This document shows positions 52,955 through 64,000 of a DNA stretch of 64,000 nucleotides, in pieces (the stretch's first letter is position 1; each line of letters opens with the position of its first letter). This DNA is from Camarhynchus parvulus. Its lineage: Eukaryota; Chordata; Aves; Passeriformes; Thraupidae. The notes beneath the pieces are model-generated. The model was not told the DNA's origin and made no database searches. It worked only from the letters and a program-made list of their open reading frames with translations. Location of the stretch: NCBI RefSeq assembly GCF_901933205.1, contig NC_044584.1, positions 12,937,001 through 13,001,000 of the forward strand. Direction: 5' to 3'. A program made the translations under genes and the position numbers.

Positions 52955-53347
52955 GCACTGGTGGGTAAGGTACCTGCTATCATCTACCTGGACTTGTGCC
53001 AAGCATTTCTCATTGTCCCACATGAGACAGTCTTGTCTCAGGAGCGGGCAGACATGGATTTGATGGCAGTGGCCTTATCTAAGTGCCCCCATCAAATCCA
53101 TGTCTCACTCAGAGTGGTCTCCCTGGATGATCTCACTCAGAGGTGAGGACAGCAGCTCACTGTCCAGCTGGAGGGCAGGGACAAGCAGCATTCCTCAGGG
53201 GCCAGCACTGGGGCTGTGTGACACCTCTGTTGGTGACACAGACAGTAGGACTGAGTGCACCCTCGGGGGAAGTGTCAGAAGGAAAAGTTGGAAGGGGTTG
53301 GAACAAGATAATTTTTAAGATCCCTTCCAACCCACACCATTCTATGA
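52955..53347 (+). mobile_element. Internally deleted and rearranged CR1 LINE fragment
   Basis: The 5' part retains a reverse-transcriptase segment reading AIIYLDLCQAF...VPHETVLSQ, matching the CR1 palm-region pattern VIYLDFxKAFDTVPHDILxSKLER in position and spacing. It runs to the ATGGATTTGATGG block at 53054-53066 that encodes the DLM of this copy. A short inverted copy of that block follows at 53089-53105. The element then resumes in plus orientation near 53155 with TCACTGTCCAGCTGG, TTCCTCAGGGGCCAGCACTG and AGTGCACCCTCGGGG, and jumps to the 3' tail GGGGTTGGAACAAGATAATT then GATCCCTTCCAACCCACACC. Large internal parts are missing, including the segment after the HGFDG-type position and most of the 3' region, so it cannot encode a functional enzyme. 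Confidence 0.85.
53050..53105. repeat. 17-bp perfect inverted repeat inside the CR1 fragment
   Basis: AGACATGGATTTGATGG at 53050-53066 is the exact reverse complement of 53089-53105, with 22 bases between. The first copy is in the normal CR1 orientation; the second is inverted. This could reflect a local template switch or a twin-priming inversion during insertion, or a later rearrangement. Confidence 0.92.
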
Positions 53348-56300
53348 ACAAGTGATTGTGACATTTCTCTGATTTACTAATTTTTTTTTGAAAGATACCT
53401 CAGATTTTACCTCTTCATTAATGAACTTTGCCAAACCAATGGCTCAGCAGATCTTTGTGTCAGGGTCCAACAGGGAGTCTGTCCACCATGAAGACAATCC
53501 ATTTGCTTCAGCCTCATGGGTCTGATCAGTACAATTAGTGAGGCTTCAAGGAAAAGGGGCAGGCTTCGACTCCTGAAGCATTTTATAATGGCTCATTATC
53601 TTTTATAACCTGCAATACTACATCTTATGCTTTAATATGGAGACTTATCTTGCTGCCTACTTTGAGGAAGAGAATGATGGCTTCTATCCATGCCTACCAC
53701 ATCTTTTCTTTAAAAACAAAATTAAGAAAAACATGCAAAAGCTCCTCTTTGCACAAGCATGCAAAATGTAGAAAATTAATATAAGAAAACAGAGCTCCAA
53801 ATTAAAAGTGGGACTGCAGATCACCAGTGTAATTTAGGGAAATACAAAATCCAGTTCTTAGGGAGCAATTGAATCCCATACTTCAGTCATATTAACTAGC
53901 AACCTGATGTCATGGCACACTTTCTTGGGCTAGATCCTGGAGCACAGATTTAACAGAGCACAATTCCTTGAGCCTTAGCAAAAGGTACGAGGCACATTCT
54001 AACTGCAAATGCTTGTTCCTGTGCTGGGTGTCAAAAAGCAGGGTCTGAAAAATATGGAAAGGCCTTCCTTACACAACAGCGCTCTGTCTGCAGCTCTTTG
54101 CTCACTCATGTCTTCCCCTGGTCGTTCTCTAAGTACTGACATATCCTTGGAGGAATTTTGCAGCTTCAGACATTACTGCCCCTAGCCGTCAACCTCGACC
54201 TTCCCCAGAGGTCGCTCACAAGCACAGTTTAGCAGGAGACGCCAAGCTGTCAGCAGAGGAAGGCGGGATGGGCACACACGCCCTGCCCCGCCAGCGCTGG
54301 CACAGGCACATTAACCTCTGGCACGGGAGATGGGGCACAATGCCAGAAACTGCTGCAGCAACAGTCCTCAGAGGATCTCTGCATCCTAAACAGCAGCCTT
54401 GTCACAAAAGGGGATTTAAAGTGTTTTACCTTCGGTACAGCAAGTTGTTATAGCTGTGGGCAATGTGGCTGGAATGAGAGTGACTACACTTTTATATATA
54501 AAAGAATATACTTGCTTAAGTACTTTGCTGAATTGGGGTTTAATACCCTCCATATTGGTATTTCTGCAGCAATCAATGAAAAAAAGCTAGAACATACCAG
54601 CACAGCTCCCCCGGGGGCCCACATTTACTGAAACAATCATGGAGTTGACTTACGGTTTCTGTTTCTAACGAGGCATGCCAACTAAACAGAGAATAAATCT
54701 GATACTTCCAGATACAAAATAATCAGTCTCAGGACTGAAAGCAGTATTTCCCTCAGAGCTGAACACCCAATGGCTCTCGAGAGCTGTCTTGTACTTGGCG
54801 ACAGCTGGGGCCACAGGGGACACGCAGGTCTGACCCTCTACAGCAGCTCCTGTGTTCTGCTGCTTTGAGGGACGTGTTTAATATCTGCCTTCATAATTCC
54901 TATTAAAGTGATTAATGCTGGGGGGGTTCAGACTGCTGGAAGACAGAAGGTTTGCCTAGGTGCAGCTATTAATAATCACCCTTTGTCAACTTGGTGCAAC
55001 GCTCCTGGGACAGAAATGCACATGGAAACAGGGCTCAGGAGCTGAACAGAGACATTCCTGCAGGATGGGCAAAAACTGGGCAGGTGACTGTGCCACTGGC
55101 ACAGGGAGCTATCCCAGACTCAATTCCCTGCTGCAAGAGAATATATTCTGGTATTTCCAGGAGTAGCTACAATACCAATAGCTTTTAAGACATCCATTTA
55201 ATATTTTTTATTACCCTGCAGTGACAGCAGCAATAATTAATTGTGAAAGAAATAATGCCTGAGGAGCCGTAAAACTACACTGAGGTTTCACTGATCCTCA
55301 GTATGCATGTTATGATACATATCTATATAGGTACATATCTATGCATATATTCAAAAAGATATCAATCTGCAATGCAGATTTCAGAAAATGCAGAACTGAA
55401 AGATAAATTAAAGTGCACCTAAATTTACTCCCATCCTGAAAGAAGTAAAATGTAAACATATTATTAAAGGATGGATTAGCATGTCTAATTCCATGGAAAT
55501 TAGAATATAGATAAAAATTTAAAACTGTAATTAAAAGAATGAGGAGAGAACATTAATAGGATGAATTATACACTCTACTGCAAAATGGTATGTAAAATTG
55601 TAGGCCTATTTTCAAAATTAGGAAGTGAGGAAAAAAGATACAGTCTGTTCCTGGGAAAAGATTGGTAATAAGCAGTTAAGAGTTATCATACAAAAACTGT
55701 TGATAGGTTCTAAAACTTGTTAGATGTCTTTATTATTCACAGGTATGTAGAAGAAGGCTTTTCATTCTGTATTTTACAGAAAGAATGAAAGGGAGTAAAT
55801 TTTTTTTCTTACAAATACTGCTGAATAGATGGAAAATTACAGTTTTTGTAGTTCCCTGGCTACAGATTAAAACTGCAGCTTTATATTACCCATTTTAGTC
55901 AAAGCATCTCTGAGAATTTCCATCTCTAACTATAAAAGAAAACAGTTTTCAATTTCAAGTTAGAAGTACAGACATTGCTCTGTTTCTTCATGCAGTACTT
56001 TTTGACTGAATTTCAATTTCAGTTTAGGGCATAATAAAATATTGTCATGTTATAGAATAGTTTGGCTAAGAGCTGCCCAAATCAATCAATAGTGAATAAA
56101 AATATACCAAAGGCTTTTCTGCTCCTGATGCTGATGTAGAAGGGCACCTCCTGGAGCAGAATCATCAGCTACAGTCCTAAAATAATGAAATATTTTTGTC
56201 TTAAACTGATGTGCAAACTTATTTTTATGGTAACTTTGTTTGGCATTCCACAAAGCTCTAGCCCCAGAATTTCTTTGTAGTACCCAACATATGAGATAAT

Positions 56301-57579
56301 CTGCATCTGAAGTCACTGCCTACACAATGAGCTGCAAGAGTTGTATTTTGTGTATTTACAGGTGCAAGAGCTATGAGAAGATTTATATCCTTTGTCTACT
56401 TTGCAATTCCCTGCTTACTTCATTTTGTTTCTCTGCTGATTGCTTTTAATCAAGATTTCATTTTTAACTAAACACAGACATGTATTCAAGTGATTACCCA
56501 CAGTAATTGAACTTTCTCCAGTACAATAAAATTCCTTCTGTGTGTCAGGTCGGTTTTCTTGCTGCTGAGCAAAGAAAACAGGTTCTGACCATTATCTAGT
56601 TAACTCCATTTAACTCCAGCTAAAAGAGCACGCTGCTCATATAGACAGGTATATTCACAGCTGTGTCTACAATCTCAGTTTTGGAATCACTTTTGGGAAT
56701 CATCAGAAAACACAAACCCAACAGAAATGTACATGTGCTTACACACCCAATCCACAGCCAGTTAGGAGGCAGGTGGGAAACAAGCCATGATTTCAACCAC
56801 TGCAGCCAAACCATATTCACTTGCAATGCTCAGGAAGCAGAACCAGAAGTTATGTTTTGATGACTATTTACTTTATGGAGAAAAATGACTGCTTTACTGT
56901 ACAAACTAAAAATACAGTGTTTGGTTTATTTTTTAACCCACTGAAGGAATAACATCTGGTAAATCTTTTACTGTTTACTACTTTGTTCCTAATAGATTTT
57001 TCTAACAATAACAGTTTACATGGATTATTCACAAAGATATTTCAAAAATAAAAATACTGTTGATACCTCATGATTTAGAGGTCATAACTAGATCTCATCA
57101 ACTAGAACTGAAGTTTCTATCATTGTATGTTCACTGTTCTCCAAGGCACATTTTTAAGCAGCAATTACATAGGTACAACTTCTTTCAGCAGATTGTGGAA
57201 ATCGCCAGATTTATGAGCCTAAACCCCAAGTAACTGTTCTTAGGTGTGAGGCAGTTTTGGGCGAGCTGTCCTGACACGCACCCCTCTGACAGTGAAATCT
57301 CCAGAACAGCCTTAGGGTCAGAGAGAAGCTGCAGCCAGGGAGTGCAGCAGCTCCCAGGGCTGGGGGCCAGGAGTGCCCTGGGGCAGGGGGGACTGGTGGC
57401 ATCTGCAGAGGCTCAGGGATGAGACCTCAGCACAGGAGCTGCAGGATCAAAGCTGTGCCTTCGGGCCAGGACCAATGAACCCATTTCACGGATGACTTGA
57501 GTCAAACTTTGATGCAGAAGTGACTCATTAACTCAGCCTCCCTGTGGCAACAGGGATTTGTAAGCCACCTCAGATAGAC

Positions 57580-57642
57580 CACGGGATAATTCAGGCTGGG
57601 ACCTTGAGAGGATCTAGTCCAGCTTCCTGTTCCAAACTTCCT
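57580..57642 (-). mobile_element. CR1 LINE 3' tail remnant (reverse orientation)
   Basis: On the plus strand the sequence reads GGGATAATTCAGGCTGGGAC, then CTTGAGAGGATCTAGTCCAG, then CTTCCTGTTCC. This is the reverse complement of a CR1 3' tail (canonical minus-sense pattern GAATGGTTCAGGTTGGAAGG, then ACCTCTGGAGATCATCTAGT, then CCAACCCCCTGCTC). It is the only clear CR1 copy on the minus strand of this window and is short and diverged. Confidence 0.72.
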
Positions 57643-59620
57643 TTTCTCCTCTTTCCGTACCTTACATAAATATATATAGGTAACATACAAACACATTTCA
57701 TAACCATATGTTTAAACAAAACCAGGTCAAAAAGGAGATTACGTTTAAGGACACTATTTTGCTCTGAGTTAAGGAAAATGCAGACCTGCTGTTTTATGAA
57801 AAAGAATAAAACAACCAAACCTCTGAGGCAAAATAACATGGAGCATAAAGCATTAACTTTAAAGCCATGTTGGCTTTTCTGCTAGCAACAAAAGTGCACA
57901 TAAGAGTTAACATTAAAAATTAAAATGAAATAAATATGCTCTCTAATGAACTAATATACGTGGGTAAGGTAACATCTGCTACTTTGTTTATAACAAATGT
58001 GTCAAACATTAGATATGCCAGCACTCATGCACATGTTCTGATGAAAGTTGGAGAATTTGCTTTCTTTGCCCAGCAGAAAATGGAAGATTTTATGTCATGG
58101 CAAAGTAATGTCAGACCTGAGACCCCAGGAGAGAGAGGCAGAATTTTCTTCTGAAGCAAAGAGACAGCCCATCCATGACTCTGGTTAGTTGGGTACCACA
58201 GAAACAGAGTCTTAATTGATTTGCGAAGCAAAGAAGATATTTTTTAAGAAGTTCTGACCTACTTTCTATCTCTAAACAAGATTCCATGTAAGGAGTGATT
58301 AGTAAACTGCACTAGGTCAGGATAATCCTGGGAGATTTTGAGACCCTGCTGCTTCCTTTGTATTTGTGTTCCCTTAGCAGGTGATGCCAACAGGGAAACC
58401 CCAGCCTTTCCCAGGGCAGTCCAGACCTGCTCCCAGAGAACATGGGGGATGTTCCCTACTGCTTCACAAACATCCTCTATTCCTTTACAGAAAGTCTTGG
58501 CACTGATGATTTGTTAGTGCCCACAAACAGGAAGCAGGAAGATTTTCCACCACAGCCTATTTCCTTGTTGCCACCAGTGCAAAGTGAGAATGTAGAGCCT
58601 AAAACCTGAGAGGTGCCCTTGAAAGGAGTCCCAGCCTGATCTGATGCCCAGTTTCTTCTGTCATGACACACACTTCAGACTTTTTTTTCCTGCAATGGAT
58701 CACAAACCTTGAAAGATTACTACATCTAAATTAAACATTAAACAAGAAACTAGACTAATTCCTCCATTTTTTTGGTAAAATTTAACAGTTCATGTTAACT
58801 AAAAAGAACTTTTAATTTGCCTACAGTCCACAAAACAGAAAGTTGTTACATAATAGAAACCCAGAACCCTAGGAGTCAATAAAAACCCCCAAGATTTCCA
58901 TCCACTCATTTGGATTCTTTGATGGTAAGTCATGTCTCAGGATTACTAATACGGAGTAATTTTTTCTTCTTTTCTTTAATCGGTTTTCACACTAAATATT
59001 TCAGCTATTTTACCCTGTTAAAACTTTGTTGTTTTTTGGTTGGTTGGTTTTTTTAACATTGTCATCTCACTTTGGGTAGTCACAAGAAGATAACTCACTG
59101 TAATAATATATCATACTATCACATTTACTTATTATTGAAAATACATTATTAAAATATCCAAATATGCTAAAATATCAAGTATTAAAATTGCTGTGCCTGT
59201 AGCATATTCCAAGGCTACTGAAAGCTCTTTGGTGGCAGGAGGACAAGGAAGTCACAAGCACTAAAAATTGCTATTTAGGAAGTTTCTCATGTGAGCTCTG
59301 AATATTACCTGGAACAGGTGATTTCCACTCATTAGCCCTATTCTGACTTCTTGACCCTCCACTGCTTTACTGACAGTCTTTTCAAGTTAATATTGGAAAT
59401 GCCTACAAGCTCCCAGTCATTTTGCTGTACTTCAGCTCAGCTTCTTCAGGGAATTTTGTAATCAGTGGTGTTTTCAGCACACTAAATAGAAATTTTTCTG
59501 ACAAAATATACCTAGGGAAAGATTACTCAAATTATTTCAAATATGCTGACAGGACTAGAATACATGCTTTCCTCTACATCTAAGCTGCACACAGAAACTA
59601 TTTTAATATAAAGATATGTT

Positions 59621-59640
59621 TTTATAAGGTTTTATAAGGT
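59621..59640. repeat. 10-bp tandem repeat, two copies
   Basis: TTTATAAGGT is repeated twice in succession, followed by the related TTTTTAAGGG. It is slippage-type variation in AT-rich DNA. Confidence 0.85.
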
Positions 59641-62600
59641 TTTTAAGGGTTTAACTGAATATTTCTTATTTTCCAAAATTTATTTTGACACCGGAAAGTA
59701 ACAATAATAGTTCAGATAAAAAATTACTTCCATTTTACCTACTGTATACATTATTTTATGTTCTTCATTGTTATTATATATTACAGTGGTTATTTTCTTT
59801 TTCCTCATACTTTCCCTGCACCATGCTTTTGTTTAAATCCACCAATTTTCCTTCAACTTCAAGCTGTCTGAGAGTCCAATGGGATGTAATGGAGCGCCAG
59901 GTTCCTTCCCCTGCCCTGCTAATTCGACAGGAGCACCCTGTGAGTTGTTTATACCCTTCTGTACAAGTACATCCCTATTAGAAAATGAAGAAAAGCTTTT
60001 GCATGTTTGAGTATTTTCAGATATGGACAAATCTTCCATTTTAAATATCTGAGCTTGGCAGGTTTGCTCATTTCTTCTGAGTTTTGTTTATATTAATTGG
60101 AACTTCCCACAGGATTCTCAGGAACCATCACCAACTTTAAATGGTTTGACTTTAAATACAATATTAGAGGATGGTTTCTGAATTTTTTCACATACTCTTC
60201 AAAGGTAGCAAATCCCCCCTTCTCCCTTTATAATAATTCAATTTATTGGTAAGAATTCACTTTTCTAATTAAAATGTTTATCTTTTATTTGTCATATATG
60301 AAGTCCTGGCCCCACAGCTCCCACTGATTTAATTTGTGTAGGCTTCCATAATCATACATAAATCACCCAGTCTTAGTTATTAACACTGACATCTCTTTAA
60401 TAGTCCAATCAGTTCTGCAGATGTCACCATTCCTCTAATCTCCAAACAGCTAATAAGATCTTAAACAATACGAACTTTTAAAAAAATTGATTATTAAAAA
60501 AATAATGCTGATTATAACAGAAAATCTATGATAAGAGCAATTGGTTCCATATCTCCAGGAATGTCATTAAATCATTTATGCTGCTGTCCATAGCAATTTA
60601 GCATCAAACTGTACCCAAACAAACAAGTCCAGGAAGTTTTTATAACCTGAGGACTTTCAGGCAGCACTTCCCTTGCATTAAAACAAATTTGCAAACAAAG
60701 AGTATTAGATTTTTACTTTGCATATGAAAATAATCCATAGTAAGGGTGGGGAAAAGAAAACAATTACAACTACAGTCACCCCTTTCCTTCCTGTGCTGTT
60801 AAAGGCACAGATATTCCAAAACACTCCTGTCTCTGTTGCTGAAGTAAATCAGAACATCTTTGCCCTGTGATCATTACCAAGGTCAGCAAACAGGAGTTTA
60901 ATGGACAAGGCTGAATTTCACAAGTATTGGAATAATTTGATGAGTCTTTCAAGATGCAGGTGGAATGGCTGTCCAGCTGTCACCTTCCCCTTACTTCTGC
61001 ACAACAAAATGGAAATTAATTTCTAAATTCTTTTTCAGCACTACAGATCACATACAGACAGAACTTGATTCACAAACTATTTCTAAGGAGAAACACAAAA
61101 TGTCTCATGCATCCTACATGCAAAAACTGCATTAACACTCAAGAAAGCTACCAGAAAGTTGCTCAAAAGTTTAAGTGATATCATTTAATGTAAGATATTT
61201 AAATGTTAAAATGAAATTGGACCGCTGTGAATCATCTATAAAATACTTTGAAAATATTTTGAAAATACTAGATCAGAATGAATTAAAAGATTATTGCATA
61301 CAGTGAAAATGAGATAAGAAATAATATTTTTATAGTTTTGTATTATAGTTTTAGAAATTATCCACTAATTTTCCTCCTCAACTTGAAAAGGAGACTATCA
61401 ATGAGAAAATTGTAGGAGTGATAGACTATGGCTTCAAAACAATTATCTAACTATAGATGTCAGCACAGACTCTCATTATTATTATAAAACCATTCACAAA
61501 GACATTTTAAGCTCTGATTCAGGAAAATTCTCTGATATTCAGCATATCATTTCATAGGTCCTGAATATTTAATGAAGATGCTTTTCCCAATCCTCTGCTA
61601 CATTTTCACCTAAAGTTCTCAGAATAACATGCCTGACCCATATTTTCTGGGAATGTCTCCACCAATATCCAATAGGCTTGGGTGATCTGCAGCTGGTTGG
61701 CCAACCAAGTTTTAATTGCCATATGGCAGAAACATGAATTTTCTGGTTTATGCCAGGGCTGCTGAGTTAAAATAATTTTTAGACTCACTTTAATGATCAT
61801 TTGAAAGATGAAAAATACCAAAGCCCTGTGGGGAGCACCCATGTTCATTCTAGTGAATTATTTCATAAAATCTGGAGGGAATGGAGGAGTGGAAGTCACT
61901 CAGGTTGTCACTGGAATGAAAGATCCTTGAACAGCTCTGAGGACACCTGCAGATACTCCAATACACTGGACTGCAAATTAAACATGTATTTGTTTAATTT
62001 TTACTGCCTCAAAGATCACAGACATAATCTGGCATTGTGACTGCAGATTCAACACAGACACTAAAGTTTACTCCAACACAACTCTTGTGAAATGTTAGGT
62101 AAAAACACACAGGAAAAAATCTGCATAGAAGCACATCACAGACTCAACTGGCAGTCAAGTCTGGCAGAAGTCTATCACCTAGTGACAGCTTCCTTTTCTC
62201 TCAGCTGTTAGGATGGTATAAAGAGAAATGAGAGAAACTTCCTAAGCTTCATTACTGTAGGAAGAAAATGGCTCCCAAGAGAAAAATTATCAAAAAGTCA
62301 TAAACACTTTACGATGTTTTGAGGCCATTCAAGTCAGCTATATCCATGTTTGATTAAAAACCAAACTTGCTGATAGACAAAAACCCACTCAGTGCCAATG
62401 ACAGAGAATATTTACTGGAAATGCAAAAGAAAGGACTGAAATCCAACTCCTATCTCTAAATCAACTACTGCCACGTTAGAGGAAGGGAGCTTTGTCTGGT
62501 GTAAAAGAACTGTAATTGCAGTTGCCTCCTTTGAGTTTGTTGTTTATGTCCCTAAAACACAACTGTCGTGCTTAGCTATCTTAGTCACTGGGTATTTGGG

Positions 62601-64000
62601 AACACTGCACATGTCAAAAGAAAATATCACTAGTAGGAGCACCATAGGCAGCATATGAACATCATTACTTGGAGGTAACACGCACAGTGGGAAATCTTCA
62701 CTCAGCTATTGGGAATCAGAACTCTGCAAAGACTTGAGAAATGAATCACTCTTGTTAATGCTTTCTCTTGTCTAGGAAAAAACCCCTCATATCTATCTCT
62801 CTTCTTTATGGTTTAATTTCTCTTTTGTTCATTTCCACTTGCTGATGCAGTTGAAAAAACTACACAAACCAGTGGCTTAACCTTCACTGTAGTCTGTTTG
62901 CTAAGTAAGGAAACCAGATCCAAAAAACCCCTGTCTGAGCACTTAGCAGGTAATACCTTCTGGTAGGAGATGTCCTTGCAAGAGATCTGGTGGCTTTTAT
63001 AAACCAGCCAGGCAGCTGCACAGTGTGGGCCCATTAGAACTATATAATGATGTTTAGTGAGCTACAGTATGGAGAGCCCAAGATAGTTTTGACTTTATTT
63101 CCAACATCAGATGGGTGAAAGATGCCAAAAAAGAGAAAAATATTACACAGAACATGGCGGGTTTGCTGTTTAATTTATGAAGTAATTCCCTCTAAGGAAA
63201 AACATGTCAGCGCTGAAGTCTCTGTTCTGTTCTTGGTCTTGTAAGGACTGAACTCTAGTGTGAAAAACTAGTATGAACTCTAGCCTGCAAAATAGTGATG
63301 TAAATGCTCTGTAGGTGTAAAAGCCTCTGAAAGGTTTCCATTTGAAGCCTACAGTTCAGATAACCTCTCAAAACAAAGAGCTTTGGAAAATACTTCCTCA
63401 AAAGGAATTTCTCACTTGGGAAAGGGCAAACATTTTCACAAAATAAAATGAAGTAGGACTGCTGTGAGATAGTCTGAGAGAGTCTACAAAGATTCAGTTA
63501 TTAGTCACTGGTTTGAGCAAATCCTTGCTTAAAAAAACCCCTGATGTCTCCACACATTTCATTACTCACAGGGACATTGTGAGGACACTGGGACTGATAC
63601 TCAAAAACATGTATTTCCAGTTTGTAGATCAATCTAAGTGAGATTTCTGTACACTGCAAGTGATTTCAGTAGTAACTCACTACCCACATGTGCCCTACTC
63701 CAACGCTCTGGCATGAAACAAGGTGCCAGAGTAAAAGAATTAAGTAATAACTTGGGTTTGAATCCTTTAAAATAACACCTACCAAAGCATTCAAGTTGTT
63801 TTTACCATAATTTAAAATATGATAAAAACAACTTCTTGTCATTGAAATTATCTTCCCTTGGTGTTTTTTTAATAAAGAGAGACATTGTAGTGACATTGTT
63901 GAGACCTTTGTAAGGTTCCCTTAAGCAACAGGAACATGAGGAGAGAAATCAGTTTAGCGCACGGGCAAATTCCTGCAGAGCCCCTGTGGAACCTTGCATC

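Larger units (their letters stand above)
53348..64000. other. Intergenic sequence without recognisable genes
   Basis: No coding sequence is supported. The region is AT-rich with a slightly GC- and CpG-richer patch at about 54180-54330, a CCCCCGGGGG palindrome at 54608-54617, a minus-strand CR1 tail at 57.58-57.64 kb, a T/G-rich tract at about 59029-59055 and a 10-bp tandem repeat at 59621-59640. No downstream neighbouring gene appears before the window ends. Confidence 0.6.

Noticed and set aside
52784..53146. 120-codon open frame with reverse-transcriptase resemblance as a gene
   Set aside because: The resemblance is to the CR1 LINE enzyme and covers only a fragment inside a deleted, rearranged copy. 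It is annotated as a mobile-element remnant.
54608..54617. CCCCCGGGGG palindrome
   Set aside because: It is a single 10-bp palindrome with no extension or associated element. It is compatible with chance.
56050..56090. Possible minus-strand CR1 tail (TATAGAATAGTTTGGCTAAG)
   Set aside because: There are only about 20 loosely matching bases and no ACCTC or CTAGTCC block, so it is too weak to list.
1..64000. Bacterial-type systems, CRISPR arrays, tRNA or rRNA genes, intact retroviral or LTR elements
   Set aside because: I looked for regularly spaced repeats, tRNA box motifs, paired long terminal repeats and clustered coding frames, and found none. The window is vertebrate intron and intergenic DNA.

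Overview
This is vertebrate nuclear DNA: long, AT-rich, almost empty of coding sequence, with canonical GT-AG splice sites and several decayed CR1 retrotransposon tails. CR1 tails combined with low overall repeat density point to a bird, but the species cannot be resolved from sequence alone. Nothing indicates a bacterial, plasmid or viral origin.

The window holds the 3' end of one plus-strand gene, a Shisa-family AMPA-receptor auxiliary subunit, most likely SHISA9 (CKAMP44), with SHISA6 as the main alternative. Two coding exons are visible. An internal exon at 12629-12784 encodes 52 codons of cytoplasmic tail. The terminal exon starts at 30024 and ends at a TGA at 30389-30391; it encodes the last 121 residues and ends in the PDZ ligand EVTV. 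The two exons join in phase across a 17.2-kb intron. The signal peptide, cysteine-rich ectodomain and membrane segment lie upstream of the window.

Layout: 1-12628 is the end of an upstream intron; 12629-12784 is the internal exon; 12785-30023 is an intron with one degraded CR1 tail near 13.15 kb and an ancient MIR-like SINE near 26.35 kb; 30024-30391 is terminal coding sequence; about 30392-32655 is the probable 3' UTR, ending near an AATAAA; from about 32.66 kb to 64 kb there is no recognisable gene. That last part contains four or five further CR1 remnants, including a ~700-bp fossil at 40.6-41.3 kb and a rearranged copy at 53.0-53.35 kb with a 17-bp fold-back, plus small low-complexity tracts.

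I found no tRNA, rRNA, CRISPR array, intact mobile element or previously undescribed system. The best leads are the frame-preserving (potentially skippable) internal exon, the T11/A28 pair just after the stop codon, the MIR-like SINE, the CR1 fold-back and a homeodomain-core-rich stretch in the gene-poor flank.
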